A stretch of 64,000 nucleotides of DNA from assembly GCA_963703385.1 (NCBI GenBank), contig OY969816.1:2418001-2482000 (forward strand), written 5' to 3'. The stretch's first letter is position 1, and the number at the start of each line of letters is the position of its first letter. Made by a program: the position numbers and the translations under genes. The notes below the pieces were generated by a model. The model saw only the letters and a list, made by a program, of their open reading frames with translations, was not told the DNA's origin and searched no databases. This document shows positions 45,083 to 53,196 of this stretch, piece after piece. This DNA is from Rhodoblastus sp963703385 (lineage in GTDB: Bacteria; Pseudomonadota; Alphaproteobacteria; Rhizobiales; Beijerinckiaceae).

Positions 45083-45906
45083 TTACGGGATGTGAGATGG
45101 CGCCACTTCGTCGGTCAGCACCTCGAAACGCACGAGATTGGCGACGCCGAAGGCCGTCGAGATCGGGACGTCGGCCGCGTCGCGGCCGCGTCCCATGACG
45201 ATGCGGCCGATGCGCGGATGGTTGTGACGCGCGTCCATCGTGTACCAGCGCCCGTCGAGAAAGACCTCGAACCAGGCGCTGAAATCCATCGGGTTGATAT
45301 CGGGCGGCACGCCGATGTCGCCGAGATAGCCCGTGCAATAGCGCGCGGGAATGTTCATGCAGCGGCAGAGCGCGATGGCGAGATGGGCGAAATCGCGGCA
45401 GACGCCGACGCCTTCGTGCATGCGAATCGCTGGCGCAGCGCGTCGGGCGCGCGTCCGGGTAGCTGAAGCGGATTTTCGCATGAACAAAGTCGCAAATCGC
45501 CTGCACGCGCGCGTAGCCGCCGGATATGTTCCGAACGTCGACCAGGCGAAATCGGCGAGCTTGTCGCTGTCGCAATAGCGGCTTGAAACGAGGTACAGCA
45601 GCACGTCGTCGGGAAGATCGACGATCGGCGTCAAATCCGTGTCGGGCGGCGTTTCGTCCGGGCTGGCCGGAGTCATGGATCACGAAGCGATTGCAGAAGG
45701 TGACCAGGCCCGGCGGGACTTCGAGACGCGTGACGCGATTGCCGAAAAGATCGAGATAGGCGCGCATCGGCAGACGGCGGATCCGAGGTGATGATATCCG
45801 GCGAAAGCAGATCGGCTTCGCGCGAGGGATGGACGTTGAGCTGAAGCAGCATCGGCGTCTGCGCCGGGCATTCGAACGCGATGTCAAAGCCCGCCTGGAT
45901 GAGCAT
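45083..45906 (-). pseudogene. transglutaminase-like protein 2, frameshifted
   Basis: Corrected reading starts at ATG 45906 (MLIQAGFDIAFECPAQTPML), runs through LFGNRVTRLEVPPGLVTFCN, YARVQAICDFVHAKIRFSYP and the catalytic-Cys block GVGVCRDFAHLAIALCRCMN, to YTMDARHNHPRIGRIVMGRG. This is a bacterial transglutaminase-like (papain-fold) protein. Frame breaks are needed near 45786, 45668, 45531 and 45445. Three look like single extra bases and one like a missing base. It is either decayed or affected by sequence error. Confidence 0.72.
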
Positions 45907-46078
45907 CTGGCGATCCTCGTGTTTGCGTCGCCCAAGCGTTGCGTCCGCCCGCATGACGCGTTCGAGCGACGCGCCTTGTCGGAACATTCCATCATGTGTC
46001 GAACGGTTCCGATCGTCCGTGGCCAAAGGCGCCGCTTTCCGGGAGCCGTCGAACATGGACGGAGACCGTCCATTCCCG

Positions 46079-46924
46079 TCATCGTCCGCGGCGTCGCCGA
46101 AATAGCGACCCATGAAGGGGAATGGCCTGACGCGCCTCGCGCGCGACCGCGACGCGAATGAGGTCCCGGCTGCCGACGATGCCATTGGTCGGATCGAATT
46201 CGACCCAGCCGGCGCCGGGCAGATAGATCTGGCACCACGCATGCGTCGAGCCGCCGCCGAGATGGCGTCTCGCCGACGTCGCGATCGGGCACATAGAGAT
46301 AGCCGGAGACGAAGCGGGCGGCGAAGCCCAGCGCGCGCGCCGCCTCCATCATCAAGCGTCGCGAAATCGCGGCAGGAGCCGCGCCGCGACGCAAGCGTCT
46401 GCAAGGGGCTCTGCGTTCCCTTGGCGGTGCGGCGCTCATAGGTCAGCCCCTCCTTGATCGCATAGGTCAAGGTCATCAGCAGCGCTCCCGGTCTCTGTCG
46501 GACGCCCCTGGTGGAGAAAGCGCCGAACCCAACGATCGAGCTCGCCGGAAGGGTCGGGATAGCTGCCGCTCGATCAGACGAGCCAGGTCCGGCATTTCAT
46601 CGGCGTCATAGGGGAACGGATAATGCCGCGCGCGGTCCTCCAGCAGAAACTCTGGTCCCTCGAAGGGCGTGTGTTCGAGCGTCAGATTGCTCTCCGACCC
46701 GGAGGCGTCTGCGTCACGCCGGTGAAATTCGCGATCGCCACGCAATTGTCGAACACGTCGTGAATCCAGCGCAGGCTATGGGGCCGCGGTTCGATATCGA
46801 GCGTGGCGTTGAGAAGCCGCTGATCGTTGCTGTCGCGCGGGCGGAGCATCATCCGGTGCTCGCCGAGCCGCACCGGCGCGGCATAGGAATAGGTGGTGAC
46901 ATGCTTCACGGTCAGAATTGTCAT
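46079..46924 (-). pseudogene. transglutaminase-like protein 1, frameshifted
   Basis: Starts at ATG 46924 (MTILTVKHVTTYSYAAPVRL, the beta-sandwich N-terminus). It continues LTLEHTPFEGPEFLLEDRAR, RFLHQGRPTETGALLMTLTY, the Cys block SRRGSCRDFATL, ARALGFAARFVSGYLYVPDR and GSTHAWCQIYLPGAGWVEFD with the catalytic His and Asp regions. Frame breaks are needed near 46703, 46570, 46505, 46370, 46275 and 46110. It is paired with a second, similarly broken transglutaminase immediately downstream, a usual gene pair in Alphaproteobacteria. Confidence 0.72.
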
Positions 46925-47127
46925 GCGTTCTCGGCCATTGGCCGACCTGTTGAATCGCTGTGGAAGCGGGGCCTGCCCAAAGGGGGAAGCCGATCGTCGC
47001 GCGAGCGCAAAGGGCTGGTGGCCATCGCATGCCGCCGGGTAAACGCCGCCATGCTGGCCATGATCAGGACAACGGCCGCCGTAGCCCAGGACGACGACCA
47101 AGGGGTGACAATCAGAAGCGTATGCAT
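46921..47127 (-). CDS. possible small membrane protein
   Basis: 68 residues with one membrane segment near the start (LLIVTPWSSSWATAAVVLIM) and a basic remainder. Its stop overlaps the start of the transglutaminase gene, which suggests coupled translation, but there is no family match. The upstream stretch to 47364 shows nothing else. Confidence 0.35.
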   Translation of the reverse strand: MHTLLIVTPWSSSWATAAVVLIMASMAAFTRRHAMATSPLRSRDDRLPPLGRPRFHSDSTGRPMAENA

Positions 47128-47364
47128 TTGTGGCCCTCTCGGCGATCTGGAGCCGCTACGGCATAGCCGCCGGGCGGTCCCGGCGCATAAAATATCGCAC
47201 AGATAGAGGTTTAGGGGAGGGAATCATCGCGCGGCAGCGTCGGAAAACACCTATGGACCCTGCGGCGAAAGCAGGGACCGGATCGCATTGCGAAAATTTG
47301 GTTCGCCGCCCGCGCCGGCATCGGAACGAAAATGCGCGCGGATGACGTCTCGACTGGAAGAGGA

Positions 47365-47410
47365 TGAGTAGATTCCGTCTCTGTCGCGACCTCCGACTCA
47401 TCGCCAGACT
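47365..47410 (+). promoter_or_regulatory. FixJ-like box upstream of the 51-aa membrane gene
   Basis: TGAGTAGATTCCGT (47365-47378), CTCTG, with a weak -10 (CAGACT, 47405-47410). Confidence 0.5.
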
Positions 47411-47481
47411 TTAAAGCTGGCGGCTGAGAAGGGGAGGCTGACGCTCTCCCTGACCGCCAGCGATCGAAACGGAACGATAAA

Positions 47482-47637
47482 ATGTCGGTGCTACTAGGGA
47501 GCGGCCTTATCAGCTTGACATTATTTGCCTTCGGCTTCGGCTTTTTCATTCCCGTCAGCGGTTGGATCGGCGACGTTGCCGATTTCGGCGGAATTCTTTC
47601 GGGAATCGTGTTTATCGGAATGCTCGAAGGCGAATAG
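47482..47637 (+). CDS. 51-residue membrane protein
   Basis: ATG 47482 with GGAACGATAAA upstream. The product has two hydrophobic segments (LLGSGLISLTLFAFGFGFFI and GGILSGIVFIGML) and ends EGE. It lies 104 bp after a FixJ-like box. No family recognised, but the hydrophobic pattern and clean ends argue that it is real. Confidence 0.55.
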   Translation: MSVLLGSGLISLTLFAFGFGFFIPVSGWIGDVADFGGILSGIVFIGMLEGE

Positions 47638-47781
47638 CGTTTGGAAAGCACGCATTGCGGCCCGGTCCAGTCCGAGGCTGGCGGTGACGTCGTGATCAAC
47701 ATTTTGGCGCGACGTTCGACGTCTCGATTGGCGCCGGCCCACTGCCTCTCGTTTTGATCGCCATGTGAGGAGGAGGACACG

Positions 47782-48000
47782 ATGCGTATGATTATCGTCC
47801 TGTTAGTGATTGCTTATCTCGTCGGCGTTGGCGTCATGCTGGCGCCGACGATTACAGCCAACTGGAGCGCAGGCTCCGCATCGCAATTCGTCGACAAGGT
47901 TGTGGCGGAACTGCCGAGAGCGTTATCTTGGCCGGCGGCGGCTTATCGCAGTGTTGCACAGAAGCCCAGCGCTCCTGAAAAACCAGGCGCCGCCCAGTAG
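47782..48000 (+). CDS. small secreted or membrane-anchored protein
   Basis: 72 residues. One N-terminal hydrophobic segment (MIIVLLVIAYLVGVGVMLAP) followed by a polar region with FVDKVVAELPRALSWPAAAY and a Pro/Lys/Ala end. GGAGGAGGACACG gives a very strong ribosome site. No family recognised. It lies 144 bp after the 51-aa gene and may share its promoter. Confidence 0.6.
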   Translation: MRMIIVLLVIAYLVGVGVMLAPTITANWSAGSASQFVDKVVAELPRALSWPAAAYRSVAQKPSAPEKPGAAQ

Positions 48001-48150
48001 CGCGTCTGACGAGACGCAGACATTCGACCCCCGGCTGACCGAGAAAGCTTTCCGACGCCATTGGACGGCTTGTTGCTATTTCTGCCGGGTTTGAAACGCC
48101 AGGGCTGGGGAAACAGCGCTTAAACAGCCGCAACAGCGCCGCAGCGCCTG

Positions 48151-48195
48151 TGAGTATTTTCCGAGCCTGGCGGCCGTCTCGTCGACCGTTACGAT
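48151..48195 (+). promoter_or_regulatory. FixJ-like box and -10 for the phasin gene
   Basis: TGAGTATTTTCCGA (48151-48164), CCTG and TACGAT (48190-48195). The phasin start is 43 nt past the -10. Confidence 0.7.
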
Positions 48196-48237
48196 GCGAA
48201 AATTCCAACCAGCCCCAACAGCCAAGGATTTCGAGTC

Positions 48238-48627
48238 ATGGCCAACCCGACCGAAGAGCAGATCTCCAAAACACGCGCCGCCCTATCCACGAACGCCGAC
48301 GCCGCCGGAAAGATCATGCAAGAAAGTTCCAACACCCTGACTGAAAGCGGAAAAGGTTCTGTTGCCGCCGTTCAGGAATTGACCAAAACGTATCAGGAAT
48401 TGGCGGCAAGGAATGTCAAGAACCTGACCGCCGCCATGGAGGCGCTTGTCGCCGTCAAAAGCCCGGCAGAGTTTATGGAATTGCAGCAAAGGTTGATCAA
48501 AGACGGCGTTGAAGCCGCCGCCAATGATAGCCGTCGTATAGCCGAATTGACGAGCGCCGTATTCACCGCAGCTTTCGAGCCAATGAAAAAGCAGTTTGAA
48601 GCGGCGCAGAAGACGTCTCACAGATAG
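48238..48627 (+). CDS. phasin family protein
   Basis: 129 residues, all helical. The phasin region is seen as GSVAAVQELTKTYQELAARN, NLTAAMEALVAVKSPAEFME and LQQRLIKDGVEAA. Phasins coat polyhydroxyalkanoate granules and control their size. This one also resembles the stress-inducible phasin-like proteins. No phaC or phaB is in the window, although the DUF3141 protein at 50865 has a PHA-synthase-like nucleophile motif. Confidence 0.85.
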   Translation: MANPTEEQISKTRAALSTNADAAGKIMQESSNTLTESGKGSVAAVQELTKTYQELAARNVKNLTAAMEALVAVKSPAEFMELQQRLIKDGVEAAANDSRRIAELTSAVFTAAFEPMKKQFEAAQKTSHR

Positions 48628-49087
48628 GTCAGGATATCTATCCAGCCCCCAATGCTGTTTTCGAGCCGTGCTTCGTCACCGAAGTGCGGCTTTTCCTCGT
48701 GAATGCTAAAGCCCTTGGCCGAGCACAACGCCGAGACGCGAAGACAGGATCAAAAAGTTCAGGAATTTCATTTCACCGGCGCAAACACCGTCGTGCGCTC
48801 GTGGCTCATGGCGCGATCCGCATCGCCATGAAGACGCAACGGCCAGTGTTACGATCTCCGAAGCCTTCGAGCTTAAGCTTAAACTTATGCTTATAAGGGT
48901 CGCGGAGGCGTCGAGCCTCCGAACCGTAGCAACCGCTCACAAATCATTGGTCGTCGGCCGTTCGAGGACTTGAGCGGTCAATGCGCGTGGACAAGAACCG
49001 GACGCTTCCGCCTTCGGCCGCTGATCGGGAACTGCGAGGAAAAAGTCTGCGTCCGGCGGTAAGCCTCATCTTCGGTCGCAGATCCGA

Positions 49088-49134
49088 TGAGTACTTTCCG
49101 AACCTGCCTCGGCGGTCGGCGCGTCTGATAATGT
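49088..49134 (+). promoter_or_regulatory. FixJ-like box and -10 for the 49196 gene
   Basis: TGAGTACTTTCCGA (49088-49101), CCTG and TAATGT (49129-49134). It lies at the end of a 568-bp gene-free stretch (48628-49195), which otherwise holds only a short hairpin (GGAGGC/GCCTCC near 48904-48920). Confidence 0.7.
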
Positions 49135-49195
49135 GCCATGTGTTGCAGGTCTGCCGAGCCAATTCAGGCGCGCAGCAAGCAAACGGAGCTTACCG

Positions 49196-49471
49196 ATGAA
49201 AACCCGGTTGACCATAGCCGCAGGCCTTCTTGGCCTTTCTGTAGTGCTTTCGACCCCCCTCGCCACACAGGCTCAGGGCGTTATCGGGGGTGGCGAGCAA
49301 GGCGCGGCCGAAGGCGGTCGCGCCGCCGGTCCGGTTGGCGCGGCGGTTGGCGGTGTGGTCGGTGGAGTGACCGGTGGTGTCGTCGGCGGCGTCAAAGGCG
49401 TGGTGGGCGTCCCTCAGCACCGCCATTATCACCACCACCATTACCATCACCACCATTACCACCAAATGTAA
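49196..49471 (+). CDS. secreted glycine-zipper protein with His tail
   Basis: 91 residues. Signal peptide (about 1-26, ending TQAQG), then a glycine zipper (AAGPVGAAVGGVVGGVTGGV) and a tail of alternating His and Tyr ending YHQM. Nearly the same zipper as the DUF1236 gene at 18810, joined to a different C-terminus. Likely periplasmic or outer-membrane associated. A terminator follows at 49483. Confidence 0.72.
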   Translation: MKTRLTIAAGLLGLSVVLSTPLATQAQGVIGGGEQGAAEGGRAAGPVGAAVGGVVGGVTGGVVGGVKGVVGVPQHRHYHHHHYHHHHYHQM

Positions 49472-49482
49472 TAGCAATCCGG

Positions 49483-49522
49483 CCGGAACGGAGCGCATCA
49501 AACCTATCGTTCCGGTTTTTTT
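49483..49522 (+). terminator. rho-independent terminator
   Basis: CCGGAACG pairs with CGTTCCGG across a 17-nt loop, followed by seven T. It ends the 49196 gene. Confidence 0.75.
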
Positions 49523-49791
49523 GGCGCCGTCTATCCCAGCAAGAACAGCGCCGCAGACCGCAACCATAGCCAGCGTAGGGTGGAAAACCATCGTGCGCAG
49601 ATCACGATAAAGGCCGGCGCGAAATCCCTGTCGGCCCGAGTTCGCCTCGCCCTCTCCGCAAGCCCGGCAGGCGAGCGGTGAGCGCCGCCGACTCCACCGT
49701 TGTGTTTGCGCACCCTGGCGGCTCCACCGCCTGCCGGGAGAACCCAGACGACGACTCCCCGCAATCTCACTCGCGGGCCAGGCGTCGCCGT

Positions 49792-49837
49792 TGAGTAATT
49801 TCCGAGTCTGTCGCGCCGCGGCGGCCGCGCCCAATGT
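49792..49837 (+). promoter_or_regulatory. FixJ-like box and -10 for the SPFH-ppk2 operon
   Basis: TGAGTAATTTCCGA (49792-49805), TCTG, and CAATGT (49832-49837) at offset 32. It is the last copy in the window and sits 128 bp before the first gene of the six-gene operon. Confidence 0.7.
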
Positions 49838-49964
49838 GCGCCATATTCCGAGATCGGCCGAGGCGTTTCGTCCCCGCCGACCGGACGGCGCGCCGATCGA
49901 GCCATGCGGCGGAGCCGCCGCACCGCAACGAATGCATTCATCGCGGTCTGAAAGGAGCGACATC

Positions 49965-50801
49965 ATGTTTATCTATGCGATCCCGGTTCTGGTCCTGGCC
50001 GCTTTTCTTGTGGTCCTCGCGGCGGTGAAGGTTCTACGCGAATATGAGCGCGCCGTCGTCTTCACCCTGGGGCGTTTCCAACGAGTCAGAGGGCCGGGCC
50101 TGGTGTTGCTGTTCCCCTTCATCCAGGAAATGGTGCGGGTCGATCTACGCATTCAGGTCATCGAGATCCCCAGTCAGGACGTGATCTCGCGCGATAACGT
50201 GTCGATGAAAGTCGACGCCGTGCTTTATTTCAATGTCGTCAATCCCGAGCGGGCGATAATCCACGTTCAACATTATCTTCCCGCCACCAACATGCTCGCT
50301 CAAACCACGCTGCGGGCCGTGCTCGGCCAGCATGAGCTCGACGCCATGCTCTCCGAACGCAAGAAGCTCAGCGCCGATGTCCAGAGCATTCTTGACGCCC
50401 AGACCGAAACCTGGGGCATCAAGGTCAGCAATGTCGAGATCCGAACGGTCGAGCTGACCGACAACATGGTGCGGGCGATCGCCAAACAGGCGGAGGCGGA
50501 ACGCGACCGTCGCGCCAAGGTCATCCATGCGGAGGCCGAGTTCCAGGCGTCGCAAACCCTGGTCAACGCCGCCAAGATCCTCGGAAGCATCCCGGCGGCG
50601 ATGCAGTTGCGCTATCTGCAAACGCTGACCGAAATCGGCGCCGAACAGAATTCGACGGTCATTTTCCCGATGCCGATCGACATCATCAAACCGTTCCTCG
50701 AACTGCTTGACAAGGCGGGCAAACCGCTTGGCGCCAACGGTGCCGATCACGCCCCGCCCCTTAAAACCGTCCCATTGGCCGTATCGGCGGCCGATGCGTG
50801 A
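49965..50801 (+). CDS. SPFH/band-7 (slipin/stomatin-like) protein
   Basis: 278 residues. One N-terminal membrane segment (MFIYAIPVLVLAAFLVVLAA) precedes the SPFH domain (EYERAVVFTLGRFQRVRGPG, VISRDNVSMKVDAVLYFNVV) and a coiled C-terminal part (IAKQAEAERDRRAKVIHAEA). Slipins organise membrane microdomains and protein stability. AAAGGAGCG precedes the ATG. It is the first gene of the operon ending with ppk2; its membrane role could relate to the proton-pumping ATPase encoded further on, which is inference. Confidence 0.9.
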   Translation: MFIYAIPVLVLAAFLVVLAAVKVLREYERAVVFTLGRFQRVRGPGLVLLFPFIQEMVRVDLRIQVIEIPSQDVISRDNVSMKVDAVLYFNVVNPERAIIHVQHYLPATNMLAQTTLRAVLGQHELDAMLSERKKLSADVQSILDAQTETWGIKVSNVEIRTVELTDNMVRAIAKQAEAERDRRAKVIHAEAEFQASQTLVNAAKILGSIPAAMQLRYLQTLTEIGAEQNSTVIFPMPIDIIKPFLELLDKAGKPLGANGADHAPPLKTVPLAVSAADA

Positions 50802-50864
50802 CCGTCCCATGCCGCACGAGCATTCCCGGCATGCTCCCGGACGGCATCCTTCCTTGGAGATCAA

Positions 50865-53105
50865 ATGACCCATCAGGCGACGCCAAAGGCCGCTCCGGCC
50901 GAAAATCCTTCCGCTACGCAATCTCCCGCGTTCCCCGCGCTGTTCGCGGCGACTCCCGGCAATGTCATGAACGCGTGGCCGGCCTATATGATCGATGCGC
51001 TCCAGCGCAGCGTCCTGTTCGTCGATTTGCTGCGGCGGCGCGGCAATGAAGAAATCGAGATCACCTCCCGCCCGACCGCGACCGTCCTGCGCTTTGACCA
51101 CGAAGTCGTCATGAGCGGCCGGTCGCTGCCATGGCCGATCAACTATTCGCTGTTGCATATCTTGCCGACGCCGGGGCGCGCGACCGACCCAAGCAAACGC
51201 CCGGTCGTGGTGGTCGATCCGCGCGCCGGCCAGGGGCCGGGCATCGGCGGGTTCAAGGCGGAGAGCGAGATCGGCGACGCACTGGAGGCGGGCCACCCGG
51301 TCTATTTTATCGCCTTCAGCGCGGCGCCCGAGCCGGGCCAGCAATTCCTCGACGTCGTCGAGGGGCAGGTGAAGTTCTTCGAGCGCGTGGTCGAGCGCCA
51401 TCCGGATGCATCGCGCCCGTTCGCGATCGGCAACTGCCAGGCCGGCTACCAGACGCTGATGGTGGCCATACTGCGGCCGGATCTCTTCGGTCCTTGCCTG
51501 GTCCCCGGATCCCCCATGTCCTACTGGCAAGGCGTCCATGGCAAGGACCCCATGCGCTACTCCGGCGGCCTGCTTGGCGGAAGCTGGCTCACCGCCCTGA
51601 CAAGCGACCTTGGCGACGGAAAGTTCGACGGCACGGGCCTGGTCCTGAATTTCGACATGCTGAATCCAGCCTACTGGCTCTGGGGCAAGCAGTATGAAAT
51701 CTATACCCATATCGACACAGGGGCGGAGCGCTATCTCGAATTCGAGAAATGGTGGGGCGACTTCATCGAACTCAACGGCGACGAGTTGCAGTTCCTGGTC
51801 GACAACCTTTTCATCGGCGACAAGCTGACCCGAAACGAGATCAAATCGCACGACGGCACGGTGTTCGACCTGCGCAACATCACGTCGCCGATCATCGTGT
51901 TCACCTCGTCGGAAGACAATATCAGTCCGCCGCCGCAGGCGCTGGGCTGGATCCTGGACGTCTACCGCGATGTCGACGACATTCGCGCCACGGGCCGGAC
52001 GATCGTTTATTGCCTGAGCCACAAGGTCGGGCATCTCGCCATCTTCGTCTCCGCCAAGGTCGCGGCCAAGCAGGACGAGGAATTCGTGCAGATGATGGAT
52101 GTCATCGACTGCCTTCCGCCCGGCCTGCATGAGTTGGTGCTTTCGCCACGGCCGGCTGATGTTCCCGCGGGCGGCTTCGTCACCGGCGACTGGATCGCAC
52201 GCTTCGAACAGCGGTCGCTTGACGACATCCGTGCGATGGGACGCAATAGTCCCGCGGACGACCGCGCCTTCGCCGCCGTAGCCCGGTTGTCGGACCTCAA
52301 CCTGTCGCTCTATCGCGCCTTCATGCAGCCGATGGTCCGTGCGCTGGCCAACCAGTCGTCCGCCGATATGATGCGGAATCTTGACCCGTTGAGGCTCAGC
52401 TACACCCTGTTCTCCGACAGAAATCCCTGGATGCGTCCTGTACAGAAGCTGGCTGCCGAGGCGGCCGCGTCGCGCAAGCCCGTCCCGGCGGATAATCCGT
52501 TCCTGGCGCTTCAATCCCGGATATCCGACCAGATCACCGCGGGTTTGGACGCCTACCGGGTCCAGCGGGACCAGATGGCCGAGAAGATGTTCTTCGCCTT
52601 CTATGGCTCGCCTTTCGTCCAGGCGCTTCTCGGGGTCAACGCGGACAGCGTGGCTCGGCCGGTTCTCGGCCCTTCGTCCGAAGATCGCGCGGCGCGCCAC
52701 GCCAGGTCGGACGCGTACGAGGCCAAGCTGAAGACCGGCGGCTTCGATGAAGCGCTAACGCGGGCGGTGCTCTATGTGATGGCGGCGGATCGCGCGATCG
52801 ACCAGCGCTCTGCGCTCGCGCTCAATGTCGCGCGCCAGCGGCTGATGCATTTGTCGCTCGCCCAGTTCAAGGCGATGGTGCGCGACCAGTTCTTCGTGCT
52901 GCAGCTCGAACCCGACCGCGCTGTTGAAGCGCTCGCGTCGATCGTGCCCGAAGCGGACGCACGCAGCGAACTCCTCGAACAGGTGAATGCGATCATCGCC
53001 GCGGGCGGATCTCCGCTCGCCGCCGCGCGAGATCGGCTGACGCGGTTGTCGGACCTGCTCGGCGCGCCGCGCGAGAAGCGCCTGGCTGTTGTTGCATCCG
53101 GCTGA
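50865..53105 (+). CDS. DUF3141 alpha/beta-hydrolase-like protein
   Basis: 746 residues. The N-terminal half is an alpha/beta hydrolase resembling class III PHA synthases: PVVVVDPRAGQGPGIGGFKA, then the nucleophile elbow AIGNCQAGYQTLM with Cys in place of Ser (about residue 191), and a late His in LSHKVGHLAIFVSAK. The long helical C-terminal half (about 400-746) is characteristic of DUF3141. Function is not established; a role in storage-polymer or acyl transfer is suggested by the Cys elbow. The family often neighbours pta-ackA in Alphaproteobacteria. Confidence 0.85.
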   Translation: MTHQATPKAAPAENPSATQSPAFPALFAATPGNVMNAWPAYMIDALQRSVLFVDLLRRRGNEEIEITSRPTATVLRFDHEVVMSGRSLPWPINYSLLHILPTPGRATDPSKRPVVVVDPRAGQGPGIGGFKAESEIGDALEAGHPVYFIAFSAAPEPGQQFLDVVEGQVKFFERVVERHPDASRPFAIGNCQAGYQTLMVAILRPDLFGPCLVPGSPMSYWQGVHGKDPMRYSGGLLGGSWLTALTSDLGDGKFDGTGLVLNFDMLNPAYWLWGKQYEIYTHIDTGAERYLEFEKWWGDFIELNGDELQFLVDNLFIGDKLTRNEIKSHDGTVFDLRNITSPIIVFTSSEDNISPPPQALGWILDVYRDVDDIRATGRTIVYCLSHKVGHLAIFVSAKVAAKQDEEFVQMMDVIDCLPPGLHELVLSPRPADVPAGGFVTGDWIARFEQRSLDDIRAMGRNSPADDRAFAAVARLSDLNLSLYRAFMQPMVRALANQSSADMMRNLDPLRLSYTLFSDRNPWMRPVQKLAAEAAASRKPVPADNPFLALQSRISDQITAGLDAYRVQRDQMAEKMFFAFYGSPFVQALLGVNADSVARPVLGPSSEDRAARHARSDAYEAKLKTGGFDEALTRAVLYVMAADRAIDQRSALALNVARQRLMHLSLAQFKAMVRDQFFVLQLEPDRAVEALASIVPEADARSELLEQVNAIIAAGGSPLAAARDRLTRLSDLLGAPREKRLAVVASG

Positions 53106-53196
53106 GTCCTCGGCGTTGCGCGGGCCGAACGCTTGCCTTTGTCGCGGTCGCGCCCTTGCCAATGTCAGACGGCCGGTCACTTTGGAGTTGAATCTC

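Noticed and set aside
48838..48935. AAGCTTA-repeat and GGAGGC/GCCTCC hairpin as an RNA gene or terminator
   Set aside because: No U-tract after the hairpin and no gene just upstream to terminate; too little to call.
394..49837. EcfG (general stress sigma factor) promoters as explanation of the repeated element
   Set aside because: GGAAAC appears only when the element is read away from its gene; in the gene direction there is no GGAAC plus CGTT pair at the right spacing.
50145..52700. Long minus-strand open frame opposite the SPFH and DUF3141 genes
   Set aside because: Shadow of high-GC coding DNA; no ribosome site and no recognisable motif.
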